Positions 57,007 through 64,000 of a stretch of DNA of 64,000 nt are shown here, in pieces; the first letter of the stretch is position 1; every line of letters begins with the position of its first letter. The stretch is from Thermus thermamylovorans (GTDB lineage Bacteria; Deinococcota; Deinococci; Deinococcales; Thermaceae): positions 39,301-103,300 of the forward strand of contig NZ_SIJL01000009.1 in the NCBI RefSeq assembly GCF_004307015.1, given 5' to 3'. Made by a program: the position numbers and the translations under genes. Below the pieces are notes generated by a model. It saw nothing but the letters and a program-made list of their open reading frames with translations, did no database searches and had not been told where the DNA came from.

Positions 57007-57033
57007 TAGGGTTTGTTCTAAGGCCCAAGCCCT

Positions 57034-58221
57034 TTACGCCTGAGCCTTGGGTGCCACGAGGTCCTCAGGGTCCAGGATCCACTCCCGCCGCTCCCGCTCC
57101 AGGATGTGCCGGTAGACGGCCAGGGTAATGGTGGGGTTAGCATGCCCCATCCGCTCCGATACTACCTCCACGGAGGCCCCTCGGGAGAGGAGGAGGGAGC
57201 CGTAGGTATGCCTCAGGTCGTGCACCCTAATCCTGCCCAAGCCCAGGCGCTGGGCCAGGCGCCTGAGGGTGTGGTTGAGGGCGTTGAGGTCCAGGGGGCG
57301 GCCCCCCCGGTTGCCGGGGAAGACCCAGGCATCTGAGGGGGGAGGCCCGCCCAGGCGCTCCTTCCACCATTCCCGGTACCTCCTGAGGCGCTCCAGGGTG
57401 GAATGGGGAATGGGAAGGGTTCTCTGGGAGGTCTGGGTTTTGGGGAGGGAAGTGACGCCTTGCTGGCCGTTGTGAACCCAGGTCCGGCGCACGGTGAGGG
57501 TGCCCTCTTCCAGGTCCAGGTCCCCCCATTGGAGGCCCAAGACCTCCCCCTTACGCAGGCCCAAGGCCAGGCACAGCCTCAGGGCCAGGGCGGTCCTGGG
57601 GTCAGGGTGCTGGTCCAGCGCACTGAGGAGGGCCTGCACCTCCCCATCTTCCAGGGCCCTGCCTGTCCTACCCCCCTGGGGGGCGGCCCTCACCTTCACG
57701 GGGGCCACAGGGTTGCGGTGCACCACCTCCAGGCTCAGGGCCTCCTCAAAGAGCTGGAACAGCCTTTGCCGGACCTTGCGCACGGTGCGGGGGGAGAGCT
57801 TTGGGGCCAAGGCGTCCAGGGCGGTGCGGATGTGGGTGGGCTGGACCTCTTGGAGCCGCATTTGGCCCAAGGGGTCGGGAAGGTGGGGTTCCTTCAGGGA
57901 GGGGAGGGCGTAGCCCAGTTCTTGGCGGTAGAGGTGCAGGGTGCGGTCCCGCACCTCCTGGGCCTTGCGGTGAAGCCACCCTTCCGCCCATTCCCGGAGG
58001 GTGATGGCCCTGGGATCGGCCAGGAGGCCTTTGTGGTAGCGGGCCACCTGCTCCGAGAGCCAAACCTCCGCCTCCTTACGGGTTGGAAAGTAGGCGGTGA
58101 TGCGCTTGGGCCTGCCCGTGTCCGGGTCGAAGCCCACGTGGAGCTCGGCACACCACCGCCCCGAAGCCTTGTGCCGGTACACCGTGCCCGTGCCCTTGCC
58201 TCTGCGTTTGGGCATGCTCAC
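57034..58221 (-). CDS. int: Tyrosine recombinase (integrase)
   Basis: A 395-residue site-specific recombinase. The N-terminal part (GTGTVYRHKASGRWCAELHVG, PTRKEAEVWLSEQVA) is an arm-binding AP2-like domain. A SAM-like core-binding domain follows at about 70-170. The catalytic domain holds the family residues: Arg in LGLRKGEVLGLQW, HDLRHTYGSLLLSRG, MGHANPTITLAVYRH (final Tyr). It ends 171 bases from the tRNA-Ala 3' end and points towards it. This arrangement is typical of an element integrated into that tRNA. Confidence 0.94.
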   Translation of the reverse strand: MSMPKRRGKGTGTVYRHKASGRWCAELHVGFDPDTGRPKRITAYFPTRKEAEVWLSEQVARYHKGLLADPRAITLREWAEGWLHRKAQEVRDRTLHLYRQELGYALPSLKEPHLPDPLGQMRLQEVQPTHIRTALDALAPKLSPRTVRKVRQRLFQLFEEALSLEVVHRNPVAPVKVRAAPQGGRTGRALEDGEVQALLSALDQHPDPRTALALRLCLALGLRKGEVLGLQWGDLDLEEGTLTVRRTWVHNGQQGVTSLPKTQTSQRTLPIPHSTLERLRRYREWWKERLGGPPPSDAWVFPGNRGGRPLDLNALNHTLRRLAQRLGLGRIRVHDLRHTYGSLLLSRGASVEVVSERMGHANPTITLAVYRHILERERREWILDPEDLVAPKAQA

Positions 58222-58326
58222 CTCCTCTCTTGGGGTAAGTCCTTGCCTTGTTTCCCCTGGGGGATGTGCTTTCAGGAAGCGCCACCCCTTTTTTCACCAC
58301 TTGTCCCAAGCTCCTAGGGGAGTGGT

Positions 58327-59607
58327 CTAAGGCACGCTGTAGCCACCGCTCAGCCTGGCTAAGGCCACATCCGTGTTCCGGAAGGTAGCCTCGCTGATGC
58401 TCGTCCAAGATTCGCCCACTCTGGTGAAAATGGGATTGTCCACGCCCCTTACCCCCGCAACAACCTCATACTGGACCGTGGTACCTGTGAGCCAGGCGTA
58501 GCCCAGTTGGCTTTCCAGGTTGGGGAGAACGTACTGGGTAGGGCTCCCCATGGCGTAGACGATGCTCCTTACCCTTAGGGGCAGCCCGGAGCGCCTGTCT
58601 TGTGCTAAGCCCGACAGGTCCAAGGAGAACGCCTGAGCTCCCGGGTAGGCCAGGGTGAAGCTGGTTCCCGTTGGGATAAACTGGTTCGCCCCCCAAGGCT
58701 GGGGGAGGGCGGCTGACCAATCGGTGCCGCTCGTGTCCTTGTAGACCATGAGGTTCGAGAGAGCGCTACTGGGATCAGCGTTCCCAGCGCTAACCAAGCC
58801 CAAGTAAATACCGCCCATTCCGCTCAGGATCCCGTAGCGTCCGTGGGTGCTAGGTCCTCCTAGCTGGGACATTCCTACCAAAGTTGGGACTTTCATTCCA
58901 TCCTTGAAAAAGGTCACGGCCGCGGAGCCGGTAAAGCCAGAGGGAAGAGCGGCGGAGACGAGCCTTGGTTCCATAGGGCGCCATCCCTGGTTATCTACCG
59001 CTATCCTGGCGCCGTTGGTGATATGGACGTTGATGAGCTTGGCCCCAATGGGTTCCAACCCGTTGATGCTCGTCCGGAAAACGGACACAAGGACGTCCTG
59101 CCTGCCCTCAGGCATATCGCCAACCAACCGGGCGGAGAGCCCGGAGACATAGCCCGTTCTCAGGGAAACCGCTACCGTGTCCCCATCCCTCACCCTGACG
59201 CCCCCGATTTGGTCCGGGAGCTGGATATCGAAAGTGGTGCTAACCCACCGGGTATCCTCAAAGGAGCAGACTATGTTCACTTGGCGTATCTGGTCAGCTC
59301 TGGCCTTGAAAAACTGGAGTTCGGCGGGGTAGTAGTACCCTCCTTCGCACCGTGTGGCCAACTCATACACTGCGGCCCTTTGGGGTAGGGAAAGGGAGGC
59401 TTGGGTTCCTTGGAAGAGCACGGGTTGCCAAGCGCCGTTTTCCACCCTGTAGTAGGTGGTCAGATGAGCGCCCTTGGGGTCCTGTAAGCGCACCATGACC
59501 TCTTCCGTTCTGATGCTCCCGCCGCTAGGATCAGAGCATGCGCTGAGGATGAGGGCAGATAGCACCGCTAGGGTTATGGTTAGGAGTGCCTTTGCCGGTT
59601 TCCTCAT
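58327..59607 (-). CDS. Lipoprotein of unknown function (element cargo)
   Basis: A 426-residue exported lipoprotein. The N-terminus has KALLTITLAVLSALILSAC, ending in a lipobox with Cys24. The rest is beta-rich (LPQRAAVYELATRCEGGYYYPAEL, TTFDIQLPDQIGGVRVRDGDT, GVSQLGG-like turns). Two cysteines after the lipobox (CEGG, VNIVCSF) may form a disulfide. Codon use is less GC-biased than in the surrounding chromosomal genes, pointing to foreign origin. I do not recognise the family. Upstream is a 210-bp gap with unusual palindromes. Confidence 0.75.
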   Translation of the reverse strand: MRKPAKALLTITLAVLSALILSACSDPSGGSIRTEEVMVRLQDPKGAHLTTYYRVENGAWQPVLFQGTQASLSLPQRAAVYELATRCEGGYYYPAELQFFKARADQIRQVNIVCSFEDTRWVSTTFDIQLPDQIGGVRVRDGDTVAVSLRTGYVSGLSARLVGDMPEGRQDVLVSVFRTSINGLEPIGAKLINVHITNGARIAVDNQGWRPMEPRLVSAALPSGFTGSAAVTFFKDGMKVPTLVGMSQLGGPSTHGRYGILSGMGGIYLGLVSAGNADPSSALSNLMVYKDTSGTDWSAALPQPWGANQFIPTGTSFTLAYPGAQAFSLDLSGLAQDRRSGLPLRVRSIVYAMGSPTQYVLPNLESQLGYAWLTGTTVQYEVVAGVRGVDNPIFTRVGESWTSISEATFRNTDVALARLSGGYSVP

Positions 59608-59817
59608 AACACCTCCTTAGTTTGCCTGCAGGATACCCTCCTTGCCGGTTTTGGAAAAGTGAAATCTCCCCGAAGGGGGTAGGCCCCCCTCCGGCCCCGG
59701 GGGGAGGGGGCTCCCCGGGGGTGTTTCTTCGCGAAACAAAACTTTCGCGAAGGAACCTCCTGGGGATGGGCCTTCCTCCCCCCCACGCATGCGGGCTTTT
59801 TCCCTCCTCCCGGCGGG
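59608..59817. other. Palindrome-rich gap in the integrated element
   Basis: This 210-bp gap between the lipoprotein and TubC-N-like genes holds no gene. It contains a partial iteron GGTTTTGGAA (59647-59656), a long run of G/C-only complementary blocks around 59685-59722, and a perfect inverted repeat at 59727-59752. It is a candidate promoter, operator or origin region for the lipoprotein gene or the element. Confidence 0.5.
59727..59752. repeat. Perfect inverted repeat with nested TTCGCGAA palindromes
   Basis: CTTCGCGAAA, then CAAAAC, then TTTCGCGAAG. The two 10-bp arms are exact reverse complements and each contains the palindrome TTCGCGAA. It lies about 120 bases before the lipoprotein start (minus strand). 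It may be a repressor operator or a hairpin. Confidence 0.7.
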
Positions 59818-60429
59818 TCATGCTTCCGCAAGCTCTACCTGGGGCCCATATAAGGGGGTGAATATAGGCTCCGGCCAGGAGAGGGTCCGGAAGGCCCTTC
59901 CCCCCAGCTCCAGCACCACGGGCCTGGGCTCCCGGCCCAAGGCGGCGGCCTGGAGGTACTCCCGCATCCGCTCCTCCGGCCAGGCGTAGACCTCCAGGCC
60001 GCTTCCCTCCACCCGGAGGAAGGCCTCCAAGGGGGCCTCGAGGTCCAGGATGAGGCCCCCATCCGTAGCGGCCAAGTGGACCCTCCTGGGCTCAGGCAGG
60101 TTCCTGGCCCTCCAGAGAAGGGAGGGGAGGAGGTTCGGCCCCGGCACCAGAACCCGCTCAGGCTCAGGGCGGCCCTGGTAGTAGAAAGTTGCCCAGGTCA
60201 TGGGCGGGATGCCCTCCTTGGCGGCCAGGAGGGCGGCCAGAAGGTGGAGGCTTCCGAGGAGGTCATCCCCCTGAATGGTGCCCCCCTCCTCGAGGAGGGC
60301 GAGGAGGGGGCGCTTGAGGGGGGCCAGGCCCCTGGCTTCCTCAGGGGAGGGGGCGGGCCTTACCAGGAGCTTACCCCCCTCCCGGGCCAGGGTGCGGCCC
60401 CGCAAGAGGGCGAGGGTGCTTAGGGTCAT
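59818..60429 (-). CDS. TubC-N-like protein of the replication module
   Basis: A 203-residue protein. Residues 1-48 (LALLRGRTLAREGGKLLVRPAPSPEEARGLAPLKRPLLALLEEG, pattern seen in parts) look like the TubC N-terminal docking domain often found at the front of plasmid or ICE replication proteins. The remainder is not recognised. Its ATG overlaps the stop of the ATPase gene (ATGA), so it is co-expressed with it. Confidence 0.55.
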   Translation of the reverse strand: MTLSTLALLRGRTLAREGGKLLVRPAPSPEEARGLAPLKRPLLALLEEGGTIQGDDLLGSLHLLAALLAAKEGIPPMTWATFYYQGRPEPERVLVPGPNLLPSLLWRARNLPEPRRVHLAATDGGLILDLEAPLEAFLRVEGSGLEVYAWPEERMREYLQAAALGREPRPVVLELGGRAFRTLSWPEPIFTPLYGPQVELAEA

Positions 60430-61598
60430 TCACCCACCTCCTCGGGGTCCGGGATTTCGCCCCAGTCCTCCCAGTTCCCTTCCAGGGGGTCAGGTTTTGG
60501 TACAGGGGAGGGTTTTGGAACGGGGGGGTGTTCCAAAACCTTTTGCGATGAGGAAGGGCTTTCTTGGGGTTTTGGAACATCCTCCCCATAGAGTGAGGCA
60601 TCCTGGAGGCGGTAGGCCACCGGGGCTCCCTGGCCGGGGAGGTGAACTTTCTCCAAGGCAAGCTCCTCGGCCAGCTCCTTCAGGTAGCGCTCCGCCGTCT
60701 TGCGTGCGATGTTGGCCGCCTCCACCGCGGCCTGGACCAGTTCGGCCTTGGGCACCAGGTTCCCGGCTTGGGCGTTCAGGAGCTCCAGCATGGCCCTACG
60801 GGCCTTGTCCCGCTTGGGGTTGGCCGTGCCCTCCGGCAAGGGGGTTTCGGCCACCTCCACCCGCCCCAGGCTGAAGATGAGCTCCACGCCGAAGGGCTCG
60901 GGGATGGACGCAAAGGAGCTTTTAAGCACTTCCCACTTCAGGACGTGCCGTCCCTGCACCTCTGCGGGTGGGACGCGGGTCAGGATGTGCACCGCCCGGG
61001 ATTGGGCGGTCTTGGCGATGGAGCCCAGGAGGCCTCGAGCCCCTGCCCGCTCGCCCCCCACGGGCTTGGGCAGGTGATCCACCACCGCCACCGCCGCCCC
61101 GGTCCTCAAGGCGAGGCGGCGAAGCCACCACATGGCGCTTTGCACCTGGTGGAGCTTCACCGGGTCCAAGGGGAAGGCGGCCATGAAGCTGTCCAGGATG
61201 ACCAGCCCGGCCCCCACCTCCCGCACCACCCCCTCCAGCTCCTCCATCTCCTTCTCCCCCAGGCCGTAGGTATCGCCGTCCGGCTCCAGGAGGACGATTT
61301 TGCCCATATCCCCATCCGGGAAGGCGGCCTGGTGGGCCTCAAGCCACCTCCGGGTGGCCCGCCCGTCCCCGGTGGCCGCGTCGAAGTCCAGGTAGACCAC
61401 GGGACCCGGCTCCACCCCCCGCCCCAGGAGCTCCCCCTGGGGGCGGGCGGCCTGCCAGGCCAGGGCGGTGAGGAGGACGGTCTTCCCCTCCCCGGGCAGG
61501 GCCCCCACCATGCTCACGAAGCCCTTGGGCAGAAGCCCTTCCCAAGCCCACCGTATGGGCTCCACTTGGGCGGTGAGGTCAATGCGCCTGAGCCCCAT
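60426..61598 (-). CDS. RepA-like AAA/RecA-fold ATPase of the element
   Basis: A 390-residue ATPase. Walker A is SMVGALPGEGKTVLLTAL, and Walker B is GLVILDSFMAAF; VAVVDHLPKP follows. These match the RepA/AAA_25 hexameric helicases of plasmids and ICEs. A winged helix-like region lies at about 270-340. The last 60 residues are a low-complexity proline-rich tail (EHPPVPKPSPVPKPDP) whose DNA is the iteron array. The ATG at 61598 overlaps the prim-pol TGA by one base (TGATG), so the pair is coupled. Confidence 0.85.
   Translation of the reverse strand: MGLRRIDLTAQVEPIRWAWEGLLPKGFVSMVGALPGEGKTVLLTALAWQAARPQGELLGRGVEPGPVVYLDFDAATGDGRATRRWLEAHQAAFPDGDMGKIVLLEPDGDTYGLGEKEMEELEGVVREVGAGLVILDSFMAAFPLDPVKLHQVQSAMWWLRRLALRTGAAVAVVDHLPKPVGGERAGARGLLGSIAKTAQSRAVHILTRVPPAEVQGRHVLKWEVLKSSFASIPEPFGVELIFSLGRVEVAETPLPEGTANPKRDKARRAMLELLNAQAGNLVPKAELVQAAVEAANIARKTAERYLKELAEELALEKVHLPGQGAPVAYRLQDASLYGEDVPKPQESPSSSQKVLEHPPVPKPSPVPKPDPLEGNWEDWGEIPDPEEVGE
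60493..60578. repeat. Iteron-like array 1 (inside the ATPase gene)
   Basis: Copies of an 11-bp motif GGTTTTGGAAC: GGTTTTGGTAC (60493-60503), GGTTTTGGAAC (60511-60521), inverted GTTCCAAAACC (60530-60540) and GGTTTTGGAAC (60568-60578). Spacers are 7, 8 and 27 bases. The 27-base spacer holds TTTTGCGATGAGGAAGG, also found in array 2. Order is right, right, left, right. Confidence 0.8.
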
Positions 61599-62599
61599 CA
61601 GGACCACCCCCCCAGCCTGGGGCGGAAGGAGAGGATAGGCTTCCCCTTTTCCCCCTCACTCTTTACCTCCCGTGTTCCAAAACCGGGTTTTTGCGATAAC
61701 GAAGGCCTAAAGTTTTGGTACACCCCCCTGTTCCCAAACCCTGGGGTGTTCCAAAACCCCCCGGGCTCCTCCAGGGGGAGGGGGGCCTGGGCTCCCACCT
61801 GAAGCCCCCACCGCACCGCCTCCCGAGCCTCCCGCTCGGGAAGCCCCGCCTGCATGGCGGCGGCCACCAGGAGCTCCTCGGCCTCCCTGGGGTCCAGCCC
61901 GTGGGGGAGGAGGCCCCCGGCGGCCCGGGCATAGGCGATGAGGGTGAGGTGCCTTTGCCCTATGGGGGCGGCGGCCACCCGGTCCGCGAAGGCCTCGAGG
62001 AGCCGCCTCAGCCTCCTTGGCGAGGCCCCCAGCCCCACCTCCTGGGGCGGGGGAGGCGGCGGGGGCAGGAGCTTCTGGAGGAGCCCGGAGGGCACGGGGG
62101 GAAGCTCCTCCGGCCTCCTCAGGGGCGCCTCCCAGGCGTAGCCCCTGCCATCCGCCAAGCGGGTAGGGGCGGCCACCACATAGGCCCGCCCCATGCCCCG
62201 GAGGTCCACCCCCTCCAGCCGCCTCACGGAGGCGCTCAAGGCCCCTTCCAGGCCCGGGGGGAGGCGGAGGAAGAGATGGACCCCACCCTTGGGCGTCCTC
62301 TGCCTGGGGGCCTCGAGGAGCTCCGGGTGTTCCTCCTTCAGCCCCTCCCAAGCCTCGGGCAAGTCAAAGTCCAGGACCAGCACCCCCTCCGGGGCCAGGA
62401 GGCCCACCCCTGCCTGGGGCTCCCGCCCCCACCAGGCCCGGATCACCGCCTCCTCCCGGGAGGCCTCCTTCAGCCCGCGAGGTACCAGGCCCCCGTGGGG
62501 GCGCTTCTCCCCCGGGTGGAGGGGGAGGACCCGGTAGCCCAGGCGGGCGTAGCGCACGGCAAGCAAGCCTACTTTGGGTAAGCTAGAAGCGAACGGCAT
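61598..62599 (-). CDS. Primase-polymerase (prim-pol) of the element
   Basis: A 333-residue protein with an archaeo-eukaryotic-type primase fold. The N-terminal half has YARLGYRVLPLHPGEKRPHGG, then GVLVLDFDLPEAWEGL (DxD metal site) and GGVHLFLRLPPGLEG, then GMGRAYVVAAPTRLADGRGYAWE. It probably starts DNA synthesis on the element. The ATG at 62599 has GAGGAGGTG before it. Its C-terminal part overlaps a second iteron array, encoding PSLSQKPGFGTREV, echoing the ATPase tail. Thermus integrative elements of the ICETh type encode similar enzymes. Confidence 0.87.
   Translation of the reverse strand: MPFASSLPKVGLLAVRYARLGYRVLPLHPGEKRPHGGLVPRGLKEASREEAVIRAWWGREPQAGVGLLAPEGVLVLDFDLPEAWEGLKEEHPELLEAPRQRTPKGGVHLFLRLPPGLEGALSASVRRLEGVDLRGMGRAYVVAAPTRLADGRGYAWEAPLRRPEELPPVPSGLLQKLLPPPPPPPQEVGLGASPRRLRRLLEAFADRVAAAPIGQRHLTLIAYARAAGGLLPHGLDPREAEELLVAAAMQAGLPEREAREAVRWGLQVGAQAPLPLEEPGGFWNTPGFGNRGVYQNFRPSLSQKPGFGTREVKSEGEKGKPILSFRPRLGGWS
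61674..61758. repeat. Iteron-like array 2 (inside the prim-pol gene)
   Basis: GTTCCAAAACC (61674-61684), AGTTTTGGTAC (61711-61721), GTTCCCAAACC (61730-61740) and GTTCCAAAACC (61748-61758). Spacers are 26, 8 and 7 bases. The 26-base spacer contains TTTTGCGATAACGAAGG, matching array 1. The order is left, right, left, left, the mirror of array 1. Confidence 0.8.
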
Positions 62600-62619
62600 A
62601 GGGTCGCACCTCCTCTTCC

Positions 62620-62838
62620 TCAAGCCCTGGGGGAGGGGACCCCCTCCTTCTCCAAGTCAAGGCGCCCCTCCAGGAGGGCCTCCACCACCCAGGCGGGGAT
62701 GAGAAGGCGCCGCCCCAGGCGGATGCCGAACCGCCGCGCAAGCCTGTAAGCCGTGGGGCGGCCCAGCCTTTGCTTACCAACTAGCTCACGCACCTCTTCT
62801 ACGGTCAGCAGGTGGGCGAATGCATTTACGTTCTGCAT
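62620..62838 (-). CDS. Excisionase-like small helix-turn-helix protein
   Basis: A 72-residue protein of the excisionase/MerR-like HTH_17 type: LLTVEEVRELVGKQRLGRPTAYRLARRFGIR, then LGRRLLIPAWVVEALLEG. It probably bends DNA at the attachment site or regulates the replication genes. The ATG at 62838 has GGAGGTGAAAG upstream. First gene of the replication operon (leftward). Confidence 0.85.
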   Translation of the reverse strand: MQNVNAFAHLLTVEEVRELVGKQRLGRPTAYRLARRFGIRLGRRLLIPAWVVEALLEGRLDLEKEGVPSPRA

Positions 62839-62967
62839 ACTTCTTTCACCTCCGCCCCCACCTTCGCTCGCCCCGTTCACGAACGCCACGGCCCATTTGA
62901 ACGTACTTTTCGGGCGACAAAGCGAGGATTCCCCCGTCCGGGACGGGGCTCCTTGCGTATGGGGTGC
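62839..62967. other. Control region before the excisionase gene
   Basis: A 129-bp gap. It holds CGTTCACGAACG (62874-62885), a 12-bp interrupted palindrome that might be an operator, and a hairpin CCCCGTC / GACGGGG (62932-62948) that could end transcription of the gene on its right (minus strand). No clear promoter was identified. Confidence 0.4.
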
Positions 62968-63996
62968 CTAAGCTTTTGGCCTGTACCGCCCCCTTCCCAG
63001 CTCCTCCAGGAGCCCGGCCTGGACCAGGCGGGAGAGGCTGGCCTGCAGGGCGTCCTTGGTCCTCAGGGCCTTGGGGCCGCTCCTCAGCCCATCCCGGAAG
63101 GTGAACTCCCCCCTACCCGCGGCCCAACGCAGAAGGGCCAGGTCCTCAGGAGGAAGGCCAGCGGGGGGGCTGGCCCTTTGGGGAAGGGAGGGGCTTGGGG
63201 CCCTAAGGGCCAGGGCCAGAAACTCCTTGACCTCACGGGCCGCCTTCCTGACCGCGCTGTCCCCGTGCAGGAGGTCCTCCTTCCCCAGCTCCTCCTTGGC
63301 GATGTCCAGGTAGGTCTTCCCCAGAAGGTGCAGGGCGGCCATCCGGGCCAGGCGGTCAGGGCGGAAGCGGTAAACAAAGACGGTCCCCCCCTGGCCTGGC
63401 ACGGGGCGCCAACCCCGGAGCTCCCCCTTCTGCATCCTGGGCTTCCCAGGCAGGGGGGCCTCGAGGTCCAGCCCGTCCACCCCCTGGGCCTTGGGGCCCT
63501 CCTCCACCTCGTGGACGGGGATGGAGCTCCTGGGCCAGGCAAAGGCCTGGAACCTCAGGCCCTCCTTGACCTCCTCCGGGGTCTTGGCCTCCTTGGCCGC
63601 TTGGACCAGGGGAAGGAGGAAGGCAGGGGGAAGCCTCCAGGCCTCCAGCAGGTCCAGGAGGGGGCGGAAGTTGGCCTGGGCGATGGGCGTGTTCGGCGAG
63701 CGGTGCCCGCGGATGTAGTCCTCCAGCCCCAAACCAAGGCGCTCGGCCTCGAGGAGAGCCGAACGGAGGTCCTCGATATCGCAGATCCCCCTCAGGGGGG
63801 AGGGGAGGAAGCGGTGGAGGGCCTCCTCGAAGCGCCCGGCTTCCAGCCCGGCCAGGGCCCAAAGGATGGCCGATTGGGCCCAGAAGGAGGGCTCATCAAG
63901 AAGAAAGTCCCCATAGGCTGGGTGGGAGCCCTTGCGGGGCCAGGCCCACCGCCGTCGGAAAGACTTAAGCCGGGGCATCTGAACCTGGACAGACAC
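62968..63996 (-). CDS. Unknown element protein, C-terminal winged-helix-like
   Basis: At least 342 residues; the frame may continue past the window edge. The likely start is ATG 63978 (MPRLKSFRRR) or GTG 63996. The middle region contains LSPLRGICDIEDLRS-like helices. The C-terminus (EDLALLRWAAGRGEFTFRDGLRSG, then LSRLVQAGLLEELGRGRYR) looks like a winged helix with a PKA ending. I do not recognise a family. It may be a DNA-binding accessory of the element. Confidence 0.6.
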   Translation of the reverse strand: MSVQVQMPRLKSFRRRWAWPRKGSHPAYGDFLLDEPSFWAQSAILWALAGLEAGRFEEALHRFLPSPLRGICDIEDLRSALLEAERLGLGLEDYIRGHRSPNTPIAQANFRPLLDLLEAWRLPPAFLLPLVQAAKEAKTPEEVKEGLRFQAFAWPRSSIPVHEVEEGPKAQGVDGLDLEAPLPGKPRMQKGELRGWRPVPGQGGTVFVYRFRPDRLARMAALHLLGKTYLDIAKEELGKEDLLHGDSAVRKAAREVKEFLALALRAPSPSLPQRASPPAGLPPEDLALLRWAAGRGEFTFRDGLRSGPKALRTKDALQASLSRLVQAGLLEELGRGRYRPKA

Positions 63997-64000
63997 ATGT

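Noticed and set aside
60441..60578. The proline-rich tail of the element ATPase as evidence of a protein-binding repeat
   Set aside because: The DNA repeats recur in the prim-pol gene in both orientations, so selection seems to be on DNA; the protein tail follows from it.

Overview
This window looks like the chromosome of a Thermus species. Base composition is very GC-rich, third codon positions are mostly G or C, genes are packed with 1-4 bp start/stop overlaps, and proteins such as the seven-iron ferredoxin, SpoVS, NarC and DnrS/DnrT match the Thermus forms I know. The species cannot be named from sequence alone.

Positions 1-6.3 kb hold the tail of a radical SAM/SPASM protein, a MarR-type regulator with a C-terminal cysteine set, a cytochrome P460, a DUF488 protein, ferredoxin, a hemerythrin-domain protein, and the two nitrate-respiration regulators DnrT (Crp/Fnr family) and DnrS (GAF plus SARP-like activator). 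Divergent from dnrS is a complete nitrate respiration operon, narC-G-H-J-I-K1-K2 (6.4-16.2 kb). It is followed by an accessory operon (16.3-20.2 kb): DUF2249, DUF1858/DUF2249, a small NorB-like membrane protein, a protoglobin fused to a MoaD-like domain, an NnrS-like membrane protein and a DUF59 protein. Four copies of a TGACC-N2-GGTCA palindrome lie in front of the ferredoxin, hemerythrin and accessory genes. They suggest one nitrate/NO-responsive regulon, with DnrT the obvious local candidate regulator.

From 20.3 to 28.4 kb three large multi-sensor c-di-GMP proteins lie in tandem (HD-GYP, GGDEF-EAL, GGDEF). Next come late heme genes hemE-hemH-hemG (28.4-31.8 kb), a divergent parvulin-type foldase, and a sulfur operon (32.7-36.5 kb: nitrilase, TauE exporter, double rhodanese, persulfide dioxygenase-rhodanese). 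The sulfur operon faces a redox operon (36.7-38.5 kb: two-domain disulfide oxidoreductase, rhodanese lipoprotein, Lgt-like/TlpA fusion). Two near-identical CsoR/CstR-like operators sit in the shared promoter region.

At 38.5-44.1 kb is the spoVR-yeaH-prkA operon. Its prkA gene is interrupted by a 396-codon intein placed in the conserved GHTNE motif. After a run of housekeeping genes (CPBP protease, MBL hydrolase, metallophosphoesterase, recX, SRPBCC, spoVS, rsmB-like, proC) come the envelope/isoprenoid/translation genes GT2-rseP-dxr-cdsA-frr-pyrH and tsf-rpsB, transcribed leftward.

A tRNA-Ala(UGC) gene at 56.8 kb marks the left edge of an integrated element that runs off the window. It contains a tyrosine integrase, a lipoprotein cargo gene, a TubC-N-like protein, a RepA-like ATPase, a prim-pol, an excisionase-like protein and an unknown protein. 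The ATPase and prim-pol genes each carry an array of 11-bp iteron-like repeats with mirrored layout. Short variable-stem hairpin repeats are scattered through intergenic gaps. No CRISPR array, rRNA or insertion sequence was seen, and no gene-free stretch exceeds about 260 bp.
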